Origin: Bacillus sp. MM2020_1
Lineage (GTDB): Bacteria > Bacillota > Bacilli > Bacillales > Cytobacillaceae
Reading direction: 5' to 3'
DNA length: 64,000 nt
Assembly: GCA_011250595.1 (NCBI GenBank)
Contig: JAANMP010000006.1
Location: 62,001-126,000 of the forward strand
In this document: piece by piece, positions 44,273-53,117 of the stretch
How the letters are laid out: each line of letters starts with the position of its first letter
How positions within the stretch are numbered: position 1 is the stretch's first letter
The notes under the pieces: generated by a model
The model's input: only the letters and a program-made list of their open reading frames with translations
What the model was told of the DNA's origin: nothing
The model's database searches: none
Position numbers and translations under genes: made by a program

Positions 44273-46057
44273 ATGACAAACCAAACCGAAAAAGTCATTA
44301 AAGGCGGAAGCTTTTTAATTGAGGATATTTCCTATGAAAGACTGTTTACACCGGAGGATTTTACCGAAGAGCATTTGATGATTGCGAAAACAGCAGAAGA
44401 CTTTGTGGAAAAAGAAGTAGTTCCACAGCTGGAACATTTAGAAAACCATGAGTTCGTCCGGACGGTAAAACTTCTTAAGAAGGCAGGCGAGCTGGGTCTC
44501 TTAGCAGTTGATGTACCTGAGGAATATGACGGCTTAGCCTTAGATAAAGTCACTTCCTCACTTCTTACTGAGAAAATGGCAGCTGGCGGAGGATTCTCCC
44601 TTTCACATGGTGCACACGTGGGTATCGGTTCTCTCCCAATCGTTTTATTCGGGAATGAAGACCAAAAGCGAAGATATTTACCGGCCCTTGCTTCAGGTGA
44701 GAAACTAGCTGCGTATGCCTTAACAGAACCCGGCTCGGGATCTGATGCTCTTGGTGCTAGAACAACAGCGAGATTAAATGCTGCAGGAACTCATTATATC
44801 TTAAACGGGGAAAAACAATGGATCACTAATGCCGGTTTTGCTGATGTATTTGTTGTATATGCCAAGATTGATGGCGAGCAATTTACCGCATTCATCGTTG
44901 ACCGGGATTTTCCTGGCGTATCTACCGGCGCAGAAGAGAAGAAAATGGGCATTAAGAGTTCTTCCACTCGGACACTTATTTTAGAGGATGTTCCTGTTCC
45001 TGTCGAAAATTTATTGGGCGAAATTGGAAAAGGTCATGTGATTGCCTTTAACATCCTCAATATTGGTCGTTATAAGCTAGCGGTTGGAAGTGTAGGCGGG
45101 TCCAAGAAGGCATTTGAATTAACGGTTAAATATGCAAATGGCCGTCAGCAATTCAAAACACCAATCTCACAATTTAATTTAACAAAAGAAAAATTCGGTA
45201 CTCTTGCTTCTGAAATTTATGCGGCTGAAAGCTCGGTCTATCGTACGATTGGCCTGTACGAAGAAAACCAAGGCAAGCTGACAACTGATCAAGAAAAAGA
45301 TATTAAATTAGTGGCTAATTCGATTGCCGAATATGCGATTGAATGTTCACTTAATAAATTTTTCGCCAGTGAAGTATTAGCCCATGTAACAGATGAAGGC
45401 GTTCAAATTCATGGCGGATATGGCTTCATGCAAGAGTATCCAATTGAAAGAGCGTATCGTGATGCGCGTATTCAACGTATTTTTGAAGGAACGAATGAAA
45501 TTAATCGCCTGCTGGTGCCAGGTACCTTATTGAAAAAAGCCTTCAAGGGTGAGCTTCCATTATTCCAAAAGGCGATGGCGTTGCAAGAGGAATTAATGAT
45601 GTTAATGCCGGAAGAGCCAGGTGATGAGCCGCTTGCACAGGAAAAATATCTTGTCAGAAATGCGAAGAAAATCGCTCTATTAGCCGCAGGATTAGCTGCC
45701 CAAAAATTTGGCAAAGCGCTTGAAAAAGAGCAAGAAGTTTTAGCCAATATCGCCGACCTAATTTCAAACGTCTATGCAATGGAATCAGTTGTATTACGTA
45801 CGGAAAAGGCGATTGCAAAAACCGGTTTAGATAAGAACAAGCAAAAGCTTCTATATACACAAATCTACTGCCAAGAAGCCTTCAATGAACTTGAGGCGAT
45901 TGCAAAAGAAACTTTAGTGGCGGTTGAACAGGGGGATACGCTCCGAATGATGTTGTCTTCGCTTCGTAAATTTACCCGTCATACCCCAATTAATGTGATT
46001 GCGAAAAAACGTGAAGCCGCAGATGTTATTATCGACGCTGAGCGCTATATTGTTTAA
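44273..46057 (+). CDS. fadE: Acyl-CoA dehydrogenase FadE
   Basis: 594 residues. The N-terminal acyl-CoA dehydrogenase core is clear: YALTEPGSGSDA (about 151-162), WITNAGFADVF, and HGGYGFMQEYPIERAYRDARIQRIFEGTNEINR split over about 379-410 with the catalytic glutamate in the EGTNEI region. A C-terminal extension (about 430-594) matches the longer FadE/YusJ class. It does the first oxidation of beta-oxidation. GGAGGAATTA precedes the ATG. A terminator follows. Confidence 0.95.
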   Translation: MTNQTEKVIKGGSFLIEDISYERLFTPEDFTEEHLMIAKTAEDFVEKEVVPQLEHLENHEFVRTVKLLKKAGELGLLAVDVPEEYDGLALDKVTSSLLTEKMAAGGGFSLSHGAHVGIGSLPIVLFGNEDQKRRYLPALASGEKLAAYALTEPGSGSDALGARTTARLNAAGTHYILNGEKQWITNAGFADVFVVYAKIDGEQFTAFIVDRDFPGVSTGAEEKKMGIKSSSTRTLILEDVPVPVENLLGEIGKGHVIAFNILNIGRYKLAVGSVGGSKKAFELTVKYANGRQQFKTPISQFNLTKEKFGTLASEIYAAESSVYRTIGLYEENQGKLTTDQEKDIKLVANSIAEYAIECSLNKFFASEVLAHVTDEGVQIHGGYGFMQEYPIERAYRDARIQRIFEGTNEINRLLVPGTLLKKAFKGELPLFQKAMALQEELMMLMPEEPGDEPLAQEKYLVRNAKKIALLAAGLAAQKFGKALEKEQEVLANIADLISNVYAMESVVLRTEKAIAKTGLDKNKQKLLYTQIYCQEAFNELEAIAKETLVAVEQGDTLRMMLSSLRKFTRHTPINVIAKKREAADVIIDAERYIV

Positions 46058-46063
46058 TTAACA

Positions 46064-46100
46064 GTGCTCCCTTCCAACTCGGAAGGGAGTTTAAATTTTA
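46064..46100 (+). terminator. Terminator after fadE
   Basis: CTCCCTTCC-AACTC-GGAAGGGAG followed by TTTAAATTTTAT. Confidence 0.8.
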
Positions 46101-46248
46101 TATTAGAAAAGGAAGGATTTTTAAAAAATTAGTCGAATTTTATTATATTGAACATATTTTTTGCATTAGGATTTTGAAAAACGTTATGATAATATTCAAG
46201 TGACGAAAGACAAGTCATTGATTTTTGCGGGAAAGGGCGGTGAAATTA

Positions 46249-46605
46249 ATGTCTCTGACGTTTTACTGGTATCCAAAATGCGGCACTTGTAGAAACGCGA
46301 AGAAATGGCTGGATGCCCATCATCTTTCCTATGAAGAAGTACATATTGTGGAACATCCTCCAAGTCGTGAGGAGCTGAAGGATTTTTATCAAAAAAGTGG
46401 ACTCGAATTAAAAAAATTCTTTAATACAAGCGGTATGAAATACCGTGAATTAGGTATAAAGGATAAAATGAAGTCTGCTACAGATGAAGAACTGCTAGAG
46501 TTACTTGCTTCCGATGGCATGTTAATCAAACGTCCGATTTTAACGGATGGTGAGCGTGTCACTGTTGGCTTTAAAGAAGAAGAGTTTGAAAAAATGTGGC
46601 GTTAA
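46249..46605 (+). CDS. yusI: ArsC/Spx family protein YusI
   Basis: 118 residues with a thioredoxin-like ArsC/Spx fold: YPKCGTCRNAKKWLD near the N-terminus contains CGTC, and a KRPIL-type segment (LIKRPILTDG) near 93-102 is the usual ArsC cis-proline region. No Spx RNA-polymerase interface is evident. Function in bacilli is unknown. ATG 46249 follows GGGCGGTG. Located between fadE and gcvH as in B. subtilis. Confidence 0.85.
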   Translation: MSLTFYWYPKCGTCRNAKKWLDAHHLSYEEVHIVEHPPSREELKDFYQKSGLELKKFFNTSGMKYRELGIKDKMKSATDEELLELLASDGMLIKRPILTDGERVTVGFKEEEFEKMWR

Positions 46606-46687
46606 GCCGCTTCTTCATCATTACTTATGGAAATCGATTTATTTCGATGATAGATTTTTTAGAAAAAATAATGGAGGGATTTAGAAG

Positions 46688-47071
46688 ATGAGTACACCAA
46701 AGGAATTACGTTATTCAGAAGAACATGAGTGGGTAAAGGTTGAAGGGGAAAAGGTCCGCGTAGGGATTACTGCTTTTGCACAGCATGAATTAGGAGATAT
46801 CGTTTTTGTTGAGCTTCCAGAAGTGGGCGATGAACTAAAAGCTGACGAACCATTTGGTAGTGTAGAATCAGTAAAAACTGTTTCTGAGCTTTATGCACCT
46901 GTCAGCGGTAAAGTTGTGGAAGTCAATGAAGACTTAAGTGACAGCCCTGAATTTGTCAACGAATCACCATACGAAAAAGCATGGATGATTGTTGTTGAAT
47001 TAACTGACAGCAGCGAGCTTGATAAACTAATGACAGCTGAACAATATGAAGAAATGACAAAAGAAGACTAA
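46688..47071 (+). CDS. gcvH: Glycine cleavage system H protein
   Basis: 127 residues with the lipoyl attachment lysine K63 in [12 protein letters not shown], the H-protein signature. It shuttles the aminomethyl group in glycine cleavage, and in bacilli is also the platform for lipoic acid assembly and transfer. The P, T and L protein genes are not nearby, as is usual. GGAGGGATTTAG precedes the ATG. Confidence 0.96.
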   Translation: MSTPKELRYSEEHEWVKVEGEKVRVGITAFAQHELGDIVFVELPEVGDELKADEPFGSVESVKTVSELYAPVSGKVVEVNEDLSDSPEFVNESPYEKAWMIVVELTDSSELDKLMTAEQYEEMTKED

Positions 47072-47080
47072 TGAATTCGG

Positions 47081-47107
47081 AAAGGCACCTTGTCAAGGTG
47101 CTTTTTC
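47081..47107 (+). terminator. Terminator after gcvH
   Basis: GGCACCTTGTCAAGGTGC followed by TTTTTCTC. Confidence 0.85.
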
Positions 47108-47178
47108 TCTTATTTTCCCACTTTTTCTTCTACTATTTTAGGGAAACTTATAATAAATATATTGAAGAGGGTGGGAGC

Positions 47179-47418
47179 ATGACGTTAAAGCAGCAAAGAG
47201 TAGATGTAACTGACCGAGTCATTGGGAAAATGAAAAATGGAGAAATGGAACTGTTTCTTGATAATACGCCAATTGGAAAAATGAAACTCTCCGATCACAT
47301 GCAAGTGGAATTAGAGCATCATTTTGAAGTGGAGCAGCAAAAGATCTATCAACATGTTACGACAACGGAAGGTACGGATGCTAAATATACGGATTGTGAT
47401 GATGGAGGCTGGTGTTAA
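47179..47418 (+). CDS. yusG: DUF2553 family protein YusG
   Basis: 79 residues, beginning MTLKQQRVDVTDRVIGKMKNG, with a mostly beta N-terminal part and an acidic, Cys-containing tail (YTDCDDGGWC). It corresponds by position and appearance to B. subtilis YusG, function unknown. ATG 47179 is preceded by GAGGGTGGG; a longer reading from 47071 would translate the gcvH terminator and is rejected. Confidence 0.8.
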   Translation: MTLKQQRVDVTDRVIGKMKNGEMELFLDNTPIGKMKLSDHMQVELEHHFEVEQQKIYQHVTTTEGTDAKYTDCDDGGWC

Positions 47419-47572
47419 CGAGGGTTATTTAGGCGTTTATCCTGCTTAACTCGCAGGCAAATTCCTATTCTTAAAATGACAATAATGATAAAGTTAACAT
47501 AGGCAGAAGAAGGCACACGTAATCAATATTTTAGAATATGTTAACATAAACAACTTCTAATACAGGTGATGA

Positions 47573-47932
47573 ATGATGAATGATTCGTATGTTGACAAAG
47601 TTCTTATTGTCGAAGGAAAATCAGATAAAAATAAGGTAAAAAGAATTGTTAAGGAACCAGTAGAAATTATTTGTACCAATGGTACGATCAGTATTACAAA
47701 ATTAGATGAATTGATTGAATTTCTCGAGAATAAGGATGTCTATATTCTTGTCGATGCCGACTTCTCAGGTGAGAAACTCCGCAAACAGTTAAAACGAGAA
47801 TTTCCACAAGCTGAACATTTATATATTGACCGGATGTATCGTGAGGTAGCAACTGCGCCAGTTCACCATTTGGCGACTGTTCTCATTGGAGCCAATATCG
47901 ATGTTCATACCGAATTTTTAGAAATGAGTTAA
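47573..47932 (+). CDS. yusF: Toprim-domain protein YusF
   Basis: 119 residues forming a single Toprim fold: VLIVEGKSDK (acidic glutamate motif, about 11-20) and ILVDADFSGEKLRKQL (DxD-like motif, about 57-72). This is the small, stand-alone primase-like type related to ribonuclease M5-class Toprim proteins. Function of YusF is unknown. Eight bp before yusE, so probably one transcript. Confidence 0.85.
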   Translation: MMNDSYVDKVLIVEGKSDKNKVKRIVKEPVEIICTNGTISITKLDELIEFLENKDVYILVDADFSGEKLRKQLKREFPQAEHLYIDRMYREVATAPVHHLATVLIGANIDVHTEFLEMS

Positions 47933-47939
47933 AAGATAT

Positions 47940-48248
47940 ATGAACGAATGGAATCGAACCGATTTAACAGCCTTTCTTGATCGAGAGGCAACTGGATTAG
48001 TTTATTTTTATACGCCCATGTGCGGGACCTGTCAGGTAGCCTCAAAAATGCTCCAGGTCATTGAGCAGCTGGTAGAACTTGAAATGGGCAAAATGAACTT
48101 AAACTTCTACCCTGACCTTGCTAATGAATTTGAAATTGAAAGTGTCCCCTGTCTACTATTTGTAGATGCTGGTAAGGTACGGGAGACTCTCTATGCTTTC
48201 CAATCAGTTCCGTTTTTGCTAGAAAAAATAAAACAGCATATATCCTAA
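47940..48248 (+). CDS. yusE: Thioredoxin-like protein YusE
   Basis: 102 residues with a thioredoxin fold: YFYTPMCGTCQVASKML holds CGTC (about 29-32), and SVPCLLFVDAGK carries the cis-proline. There is no signal peptide, so it should be cytoplasmic. Translation follows closely after yusF. Likely a disulfide reductase of unknown partner. Confidence 0.88.
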   Translation: MNEWNRTDLTAFLDREATGLVYFYTPMCGTCQVASKMLQVIEQLVELEMGKMNLNFYPDLANEFEIESVPCLLFVDAGKVRETLYAFQSVPFLLEKIKQHIS

Positions 48249-48279
48249 AGCAGATGCGCATAGTGCATCTGTTTTTTCA
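48249..48279 (+). terminator. Terminator after yusE
   Basis: GCAGATGC-GCATAGT-GCATCTG followed by TTTTTTC. Confidence 0.9.
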
Positions 48280-48323
48280 AGAGTAAGCAAGGCTATTAAG
48301 GACAACCCCCAATGAGAATTGAT

Positions 48324-48582
48324 GGGAACTGTCCGCAATAAGGTCCCTTACGGACAAAACCTGTTGAGGAACCAAGGGAACTGTCCGCAATAAGGTCCCT
48401 TACGGACAAAACCTGTTGAGGAACCAAGGAACTGTCCGCAATAAGGTCCCTTACGGACAAAACCTGTTGAGGAACCAAGGGAACTGTCCGCAATAAGGTC
48501 TATTACGGACAAAACCTGATGAAGAACCAAAAGAACTGTATGTAAATAAGCTCTCTTTAGGAAACCCTGACGAGACCCATGG
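48324..48582. repeat. Tandem array of a 52 bp hairpin-bearing repeat (4 good units plus 1 degenerate)
   Basis: Units at 48324-48375, 48376-48427, 48428-48478 (one base short) and 48479-48530 are nearly identical; a fifth (48531-48582) is diverged. Each contains TGTCCG...CGGACA with nested TAAGG/CCTTA, an imperfect palindrome. Minus-strand frames translate as repeats of GFVRKGPYCGQF but shift frame between units, so coding is unlikely. It occupies most of the gap between yusE and the NERD gene. Confidence 0.93.
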
Positions 48583-48606
48583 AAACTGCTATATATACTA
48601 TTAAAA

Positions 48607-49512
48607 TCACTGATAATAAGTCCATTGCCCAATCCCAACAGAAGTATAGTTACTCCTTAGTATCCTTGTTATTCTTTTTTTGCAGTCAATCACGCTACAC
48701 CATTCATGTATATCATTTGAAGTAATTTTCCGTTCTGGAAAAAGTAGCCTAACTTCCTCTACAATGCGCATTACGGCCAACGCTACCAACTCCTCGCCCC
48801 CACAATTACCACAAACCAACTTATTTCCCTGAACACTCATCAAAAAAGAATTACATATTTTGCAGGTACTCCCCTTTCGTAGTTGACCAAATTCATATGG
48901 AGGTAACCTCTCATGGGGTGATTCAATTAGATGCAATGAAACCAATTTTTCTGCAAGCTTTTTATGCATGTCATTTAAATTGGGTGATCCCCTATTTAGT
49001 TTTTTCATTAAGCGATTGAGTTGATTTGGATAGATAATCGGTTCATTAAGCGGGGCATTGTAACAGGTAAACTGGGGGTTGATAAAGACGACATAGGCCT
49101 CAATCGGGATTTGGTACCCAAGGGTTTCTAATAATTGGCGGAGTAGGGATTCACTTCGTTGTAATTGGTTTAGTGGATTTTTGTATTCTTTTTTGGGAAG
49201 TGCATAGAATCTATTACCTTCAAAATAAAAATCCCCTTCATAATTTTTCACTTCAAATAGGATAATCTTTTCTTGAAATATAATCGAAGAATCAAGTTGG
49301 CATTTACTACCGTTAGCTTCAAGGAGCAGGTCGTTAAGAATCAAACTTGGACTCTGAAGCTTTTCTGTCAATGCGTCGAACATAACCTCCCCCTCAAAGC
49401 CCTTTACAAGGTTATGATAGCGCTGCTTTTGTTTACTTTCTAAATTCATTCGCAAGTTTAAAGACCTTAAAATTTTGATTTCATTGGATTCAATACGAGG
49501 TTTAAAACTCAT
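48607..49512 (-). CDS. NERD-domain nuclease-like protein with zinc ribbon
   Basis: 301 residues. The N-terminal half holds a NERD domain (about 40-150): LVKGFEGEVMFDAL, SIIFQEKIILFEVKNYEGDFYF with the ExK catalytic pair of PD-(D/E)XK-like nucleases. A zinc ribbon (CKIC...CGNCGG, about 215-240) and a C-terminal helical region follow. NERD proteins are thought to process nucleic acids; none here is characterised. ATG 49512 follows AAAGGATG. Its 3' end abuts the tandem repeats. B. subtilis has no NERD gene between yusE and yusD, so this may be an insertion. Confidence 0.82.
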   Translation of the reverse strand: MSFKPRIESNEIKILRSLNLRMNLESKQKQRYHNLVKGFEGEVMFDALTEKLQSPSLILNDLLLEANGSKCQLDSSIIFQEKIILFEVKNYEGDFYFEGNRFYALPKKEYKNPLNQLQRSESLLRQLLETLGYQIPIEAYVVFINPQFTCYNAPLNEPIIYPNQLNRLMKKLNRGSPNLNDMHKKLAEKLVSLHLIESPHERLPPYEFGQLRKGSTCKICNSFLMSVQGNKLVCGNCGGEELVALAVMRIVEEVRLLFPERKITSNDIHEWCSVIDCKKRITRILRSNYTSVGIGQWTYYQ

Positions 49513-49750
49513 AGTCCACATCCTTTCATTTTCGAATCTAGCTTTATTTTACAAAATACTCACCACCAACTAGCAGCCATCTATGTATAAATTTCAACAC
49601 TTTTCAAAAAATTCCCCCATTCCGACATATTTCTCGGGAAATCACCCCTAACCTCGCTCCCAAAAGCAGATAATTGTCGACTACTTTATAAAGGTTTTCA
49701 TGTCCCCCTCCTGTATAGTTAATATAAGAGAGCAGACCGGAGTGGTGGAA

Positions 49751-50104
49751 ATGAAGGAAGTAATGAAAGCGTTTCAATTGGCGATTAAACAGCAAGGGCA
49801 TATTCTGCCGTTACTGGAGCATAGCGATTTGCGAGTCAATTTGGTTAGTGAACTTACAACCATTCAGATCGTAATTAAGAATAGAGAAGTTTTCATTCTT
49901 CATGATAGCGATGGGACACAAACGATTCCTGAAATCCGTGGTGACCTTCAGGCAATCAAGCAGCTGCTTGAAGGGAAGGAAAGACTAAGAACTCTTGAAC
50001 GGAACGGCGAATTAACTATTTCCGCTCCAATCCGCACCACATTATTGCTAGAATCGATCTTTTATTTGACAAAATCACAGGAAAATTTTTCGAAAATAAT
50101 CTAA
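49751..50104 (+). CDS. yusD: SCP2 sterol-binding-like protein YusD
   Basis: 117 residues. The helix-rich start and SELTTIQIVIKNREVFILHDSDG followed by IRGDLQAIKQLLEGKE resemble SCP-2/sterol carrier-like folds. By position next to the met genes it corresponds to B. subtilis YusD. Function unknown. ATG 49751 lies behind GGAGTGGTGG. Confidence 0.75.
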   Translation: MKEVMKAFQLAIKQQGHILPLLEHSDLRVNLVSELTTIQIVIKNREVFILHDSDGTQTIPEIRGDLQAIKQLLEGKERLRTLERNGELTISAPIRTTLLLESIFYLTKSQENFSKII

Positions 50105-50113
50105 TCAAAGCTA

Positions 50114-50142
50114 TTGACTCGGAATTAAACTTGCTGTAAAGT
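50114..50142 (+). promoter_or_regulatory. Promoter of the S-box metY transcript
   Basis: TTGACT, 17 bp, TAAAGT, placing the transcript start about 35 bp before the riboswitch. Confidence 0.6.
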
Positions 50143-50185
50143 TTTAGTTAAATAATCTAATAATAAAAACAATTCAATAAACATA

Positions 50186-50294
50186 CTTATCGAGAGTGGC
50201 GGAGGGACTGGCCCTTTGAAGCCCGGCAACCGGTTTTTAAACACAATAACACGGTGCTAAATCCAGCAGAGCAACAAAGCTCTGGAAGATGAGG
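50186..50294 (+). ncRNA. SAM-I riboswitch (S-box) of metY
   Basis: The conserved S-box blocks are present in order: CTTATCGAGAG, GGAGGGACTGGCCC, GAAGCCCGGCAACC, GGTGCTAAATCCAGC and GATGAG closing P1. A terminator follows at 50299. SAM binding would stop transcription before metY. Confidence 0.97.
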
Positions 50295-50298
50295 AGAG

Positions 50299-50334
50299 AG
50301 ACCCCCTCTTCTATGAAGCGGGGGTTTTGTTTAA
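50299..50334 (+). terminator. S-box terminator upstream of metY
   Basis: ACCCCC and GGGGGT stem around TCTTCTATGAAGC, then TTTGTTT. Confidence 0.88.
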
Positions 50335-50360
50335 TGAATTGCAAAAGAGGAGGAAGTAGT

Positions 50361-51677
50361 ATGAGTGAAAATCAGAAGAAGTATCGTTTTGAAACCTTGA
50401 GTGTTCATGGTGGTTTATCTCCAGATCCAGTAACAGGTGCTCGTGCTGTTCCGATTTATCAAAACAATGCCTATCAATTTAAGAATACCGAGCATGCGGC
50501 AAACCTATTTAGTTTAGCAGAGCCCGGGTACATATACACACGGATTCACAATCCGACTACTACTGTTTTTGAAGAAAGAGTCTCATTATTGGAAGGCGGC
50601 GTCGGTGCACTGGCAGTTGCTAGCGGGATGGCAGCTATTACCCTTGCCATCTTAAATATTGCCGAAGCAGGCGATGAGATTGTGTCTGCTTCCAATCTCT
50701 ATGGCGGAACATATAATCTTTTTGCAGTCACGCTTCCTAAATACGGGATTAAAGTGAAATTTGTGGACCCTGAAAATCCTGAAAACTTCCGCAAAGCGAT
50801 TACTGATAAAACAAAGGCTGTTTTTGCTGAAACCATTGGTAATCCAAGCCTGCGGATCCTTGATATTGAAAAGGTGGCCGAGATTGCCCATGCGGCAGGC
50901 GTTCCACTAATTATTGATAATACCTTTGCTACACCATACCTGTGCCGGCCAATTGAACATGGTGCAGATATTGTCATTCATTCTGCCACCAAATGGCTCC
51001 TAGGAAATGGAACGACTACCGGTGGAATTATTGTGGATGGAGGGAAGTTTGATTGGAATTCACCGCGATTCCCTGGCTTCACCACACCAGATGCAAGCTA
51101 TCATGACCTGGTTTATGCAGAAGCCCTAGGTGCAATCGCCTATATTATTAAAGCACGAGTTCAATTGCTGCGTGACTTAGGACCGGCATTAAGTCCGCAA
51201 AATTCTTTCCAGTTTATCCTTGGTCTAGAGACACTTCATGTCCGCATGAAGGAGCATGTGGCTAATACCAAAGAAGTCGTTGAATATTTAACCAATCATC
51301 CGGCTGTGGAATGGGTTTCTTATCCGGGGCACCCATCGCACCCAGATTATGAATTAACTAAAAAGTACTTGCCAAAAGGTGCAGGTTCCATGGTTGTCTT
51401 CGGGATTAAAGGCGGTAAAGAAGCCGGGGCCAAATTAATTGATTCGATTACTCTTTGGGCGCATGTTGCAAACGTTGGCGATGCAAAAAGTTTAATTATT
51501 CACCCGGCAAGCACCACCCATCAGCAATTAGATGCTGAAGGCCTGAAAGCTGCAGGTGTAACAGAGGATTTGATTCGCCTTTCCATCGGTATCGAGAATG
51601 TTGAGGATCTCATCGAAGATCTTGAATCAGCTATTTTGGCTGCAACGGGTGAAACCTCATTAAAGGTAAATGCCTAA
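50361..51677 (+). CDS. metY: O-acetylhomoserine sulfhydrylase
   Basis: 438 residues, a PLP-dependent Cys/Met metabolism enzyme. The PLP lysine is K211 in SATKWLLG, with [12 protein letters not shown] and [12 protein letters not shown] upstream as usual. Length and the long insert [18 protein letters not shown] fit O-acetylhomoserine aminocarboxypropyltransferases, which make homocysteine from O-acetylhomoserine and sulfide. AGAGGAGGAAG precedes ATG 50361. Controlled by the SAM-I riboswitch. Confidence 0.93.
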   Translation: MSENQKKYRFETLSVHGGLSPDPVTGARAVPIYQNNAYQFKNTEHAANLFSLAEPGYIYTRIHNPTTTVFEERVSLLEGGVGALAVASGMAAITLAILNIAEAGDEIVSASNLYGGTYNLFAVTLPKYGIKVKFVDPENPENFRKAITDKTKAVFAETIGNPSLRILDIEKVAEIAHAAGVPLIIDNTFATPYLCRPIEHGADIVIHSATKWLLGNGTTTGGIIVDGGKFDWNSPRFPGFTTPDASYHDLVYAEALGAIAYIIKARVQLLRDLGPALSPQNSFQFILGLETLHVRMKEHVANTKEVVEYLTNHPAVEWVSYPGHPSHPDYELTKKYLPKGAGSMVVFGIKGGKEAGAKLIDSITLWAHVANVGDAKSLIIHPASTTHQQLDAEGLKAAGVTEDLIRLSIGIENVEDLIEDLESAILAATGETSLKVNA

Positions 51678-51778
51678 AAGCTACCAAAACTTATTTTTCC
51701 GAATATGAAGATATTTTCATTGACACCCCTTTTTATACATGATACGATTGCTCTCGTAATATAATTTACTTAAAAAAA

Positions 51779-51806
51779 TTAACGTTTTAATTGAATATAG
51801 GATACT
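51779..51806 (+). promoter_or_regulatory. Possible promoter of metNPQ
   Basis: TTAACG, 16 bp, GATACT would start RNA just at the riboswitch. A stronger-looking TTGACA/TACGAT pair at 51720-51748 is an alternative. The rest of the 51678-52091 gap is the riboswitch and its terminator. Confidence 0.4.
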
Positions 51807-51811
51807 TGATG

Positions 51812-51921
51812 CTCTTATCAAGAGAGGTGGAGGGATGTGCCCGATGATGCCCGGCAACCGTCAATAGTTTTTATTGAAATGGTGCCAATTCACACAAAGC
51901 GATTGCTTTGGGAGATGGGAG
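51812..51921 (+). ncRNA. SAM-I riboswitch (S-box) of metNPQ
   Basis: CTCTTATCAAGAGAGGTGG, GAGGGATGTGCCC, GATGCCCGGCAACC, GGTGCCAATTC and GGGAGATGGGAG appear in S-box order. The downstream AGAAAGG can pair with CCTTTCT as an antiterminator. Confidence 0.96.
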
Positions 51922-51938
51922 AAAGGATTATTTTTAAT

Positions 51939-51975
51939 GATGCCTTTCTGCCTATGCAGAAAGGCTTTTTATTTT
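51939..51975 (+). terminator. S-box terminator upstream of metN
   Basis: GCCTTTCTG-CCTAT-GCAGAAAGGC followed by TTTTTATTTT. Confidence 0.92.
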
Positions 51976-52091
51976 ATTAAAATAGAATCTTTTTGTTAAA
52001 AATATCAAATCCTATATTATATTTAAGCGGTGTACTAGAATAAAAATATTTCAGAATGTTAGGTAAATTGAATAAAAAGCAGGTGATTCAA

Positions 52092-53117
52092 GTGATATCA
52101 ATAAAAAATGTTCAGAAGATTTTCCCTTCTAAACAAGGGCAGTTAAAAGCCGTCGATGATGTGAACCTGGAAATTCAAGAGGGTGAAATATTCGGGGTAA
52201 TTGGATACAGTGGGGCTGGTAAAAGTACCTTAATTCGAATGTTAAATGGTCTGGAGCTGCCAACCAACGGAACCGTTACGGTGGCAGGACGAGTTATTTC
52301 CAAGATCAAAGGAACAGAACTTCGAAAAGCACGCCAGGAAATTAGCATGATATTTCAGCATTTTAACTTACTGTGGTCGAGGACAGTTAGTGAAAATATC
52401 GCTTTTCCTTTGGAAATCGCAGGAATCAAAGGACCGCAGCGACAAAAAAGAGTGAGTGAACTAATTAAATTAGTTGGTCTCGAAGGTAGAGAAAATGCCT
52501 ATCCGTCTCAGCTGAGCGGTGGACAAAAGCAGCGAGTCGGGATTGCAAGGGCACTTGCTAACAATCCAAAAGTGCTCCTATGCGATGAAGCAACTTCAGC
52601 TCTAGACCCGCAAACAACAGATTCTATTTTAGAATTGTTAGTGGATATTAATAAGAGACTCGGCCTGACGATCGTTTTAATCACTCATGAAATGCACGTC
52701 ATCCGGAAGATCTGCCACCGGGTTGCGGTCATGGAAGGTGGAAAAGTGGTTGAACTTGGTTCGGTTTTAGAAGTATTTAAAAATCCTGAGCAGCTGATTA
52801 CCAAACGGTTTGTCCAACAAGTAACGGAGCCGGAAGAAACGAAAGAAACAATCGAAAATCTACTCGAACTTTATCCGCATGGACAAGTAGTTCAGCTCTC
52901 GTTCATTGGGGAAGCAACAGAACAGCCGTTAATCACAACCGTCATCCGGGATTTTGATGTTGTCGTAAACATTCTTCAAGGGAAAATTTCGCATACACAA
53001 AACGGATCATATGGGACATTATTTATCCATTTGGATGGGCAAACTAGTGAAATACAGAATGCCATCGATTATATTCACTCCCAGCAAGTCGGTGTGGAGG
53101 TGATCAATAATGGCTAA
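52092..53117 (+). CDS. metN: Methionine ABC transporter ATPase
   Basis: 341 residues: ATPase core with Walker A GYSGAGKST, IFQHFNLLWSRTVSENI, signature [15 protein letters not shown] and Walker B VLLCDEATSALDP, then a C-terminal NIL regulatory domain (about 265-341) that binds methionine for feedback inhibition. GTG 52092 has GCAGGTGA upstream and gives the family N-terminus (ISIKNVQK); ATG 52056 would add 12 residues without support. Confidence 0.94.
   Translation: MISIKNVQKIFPSKQGQLKAVDDVNLEIQEGEIFGVIGYSGAGKSTLIRMLNGLELPTNGTVTVAGRVISKIKGTELRKARQEISMIFQHFNLLWSRTVSENIAFPLEIAGIKGPQRQKRVSELIKLVGLEGRENAYPSQLSGGQKQRVGIARALANNPKVLLCDEATSALDPQTTDSILELLVDINKRLGLTIVLITHEMHVIRKICHRVAVMEGGKVVELGSVLEVFKNPEQLITKRFVQQVTEPEETKETIENLLELYPHGQVVQLSFIGEATEQPLITTVIRDFDVVVNILQGKISHTQNGSYGTLFIHLDGQTSEIQNAIDYIHSQQVGVEVINNG

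Noticed and set aside
47071-47178. Longer YusG start with a hydrophobic N-terminus
   Set aside because: It would translate the gcvH terminator hairpin; the ATG at 47179 has its own ribosome binding site.
48324-48582. Possible CRISPR array
   Set aside because: Units are contiguous with no unique spacers between them and no cas genes are present.
48296-48638. Minus-strand ORFs with repeated GFVRKGPYCGQF peptides
   Set aside because: They are translations of the 52 bp tandem array; unit lengths of 51 and 52 bp shift the frame, and no ribosome binding site or terminator accompanies them.
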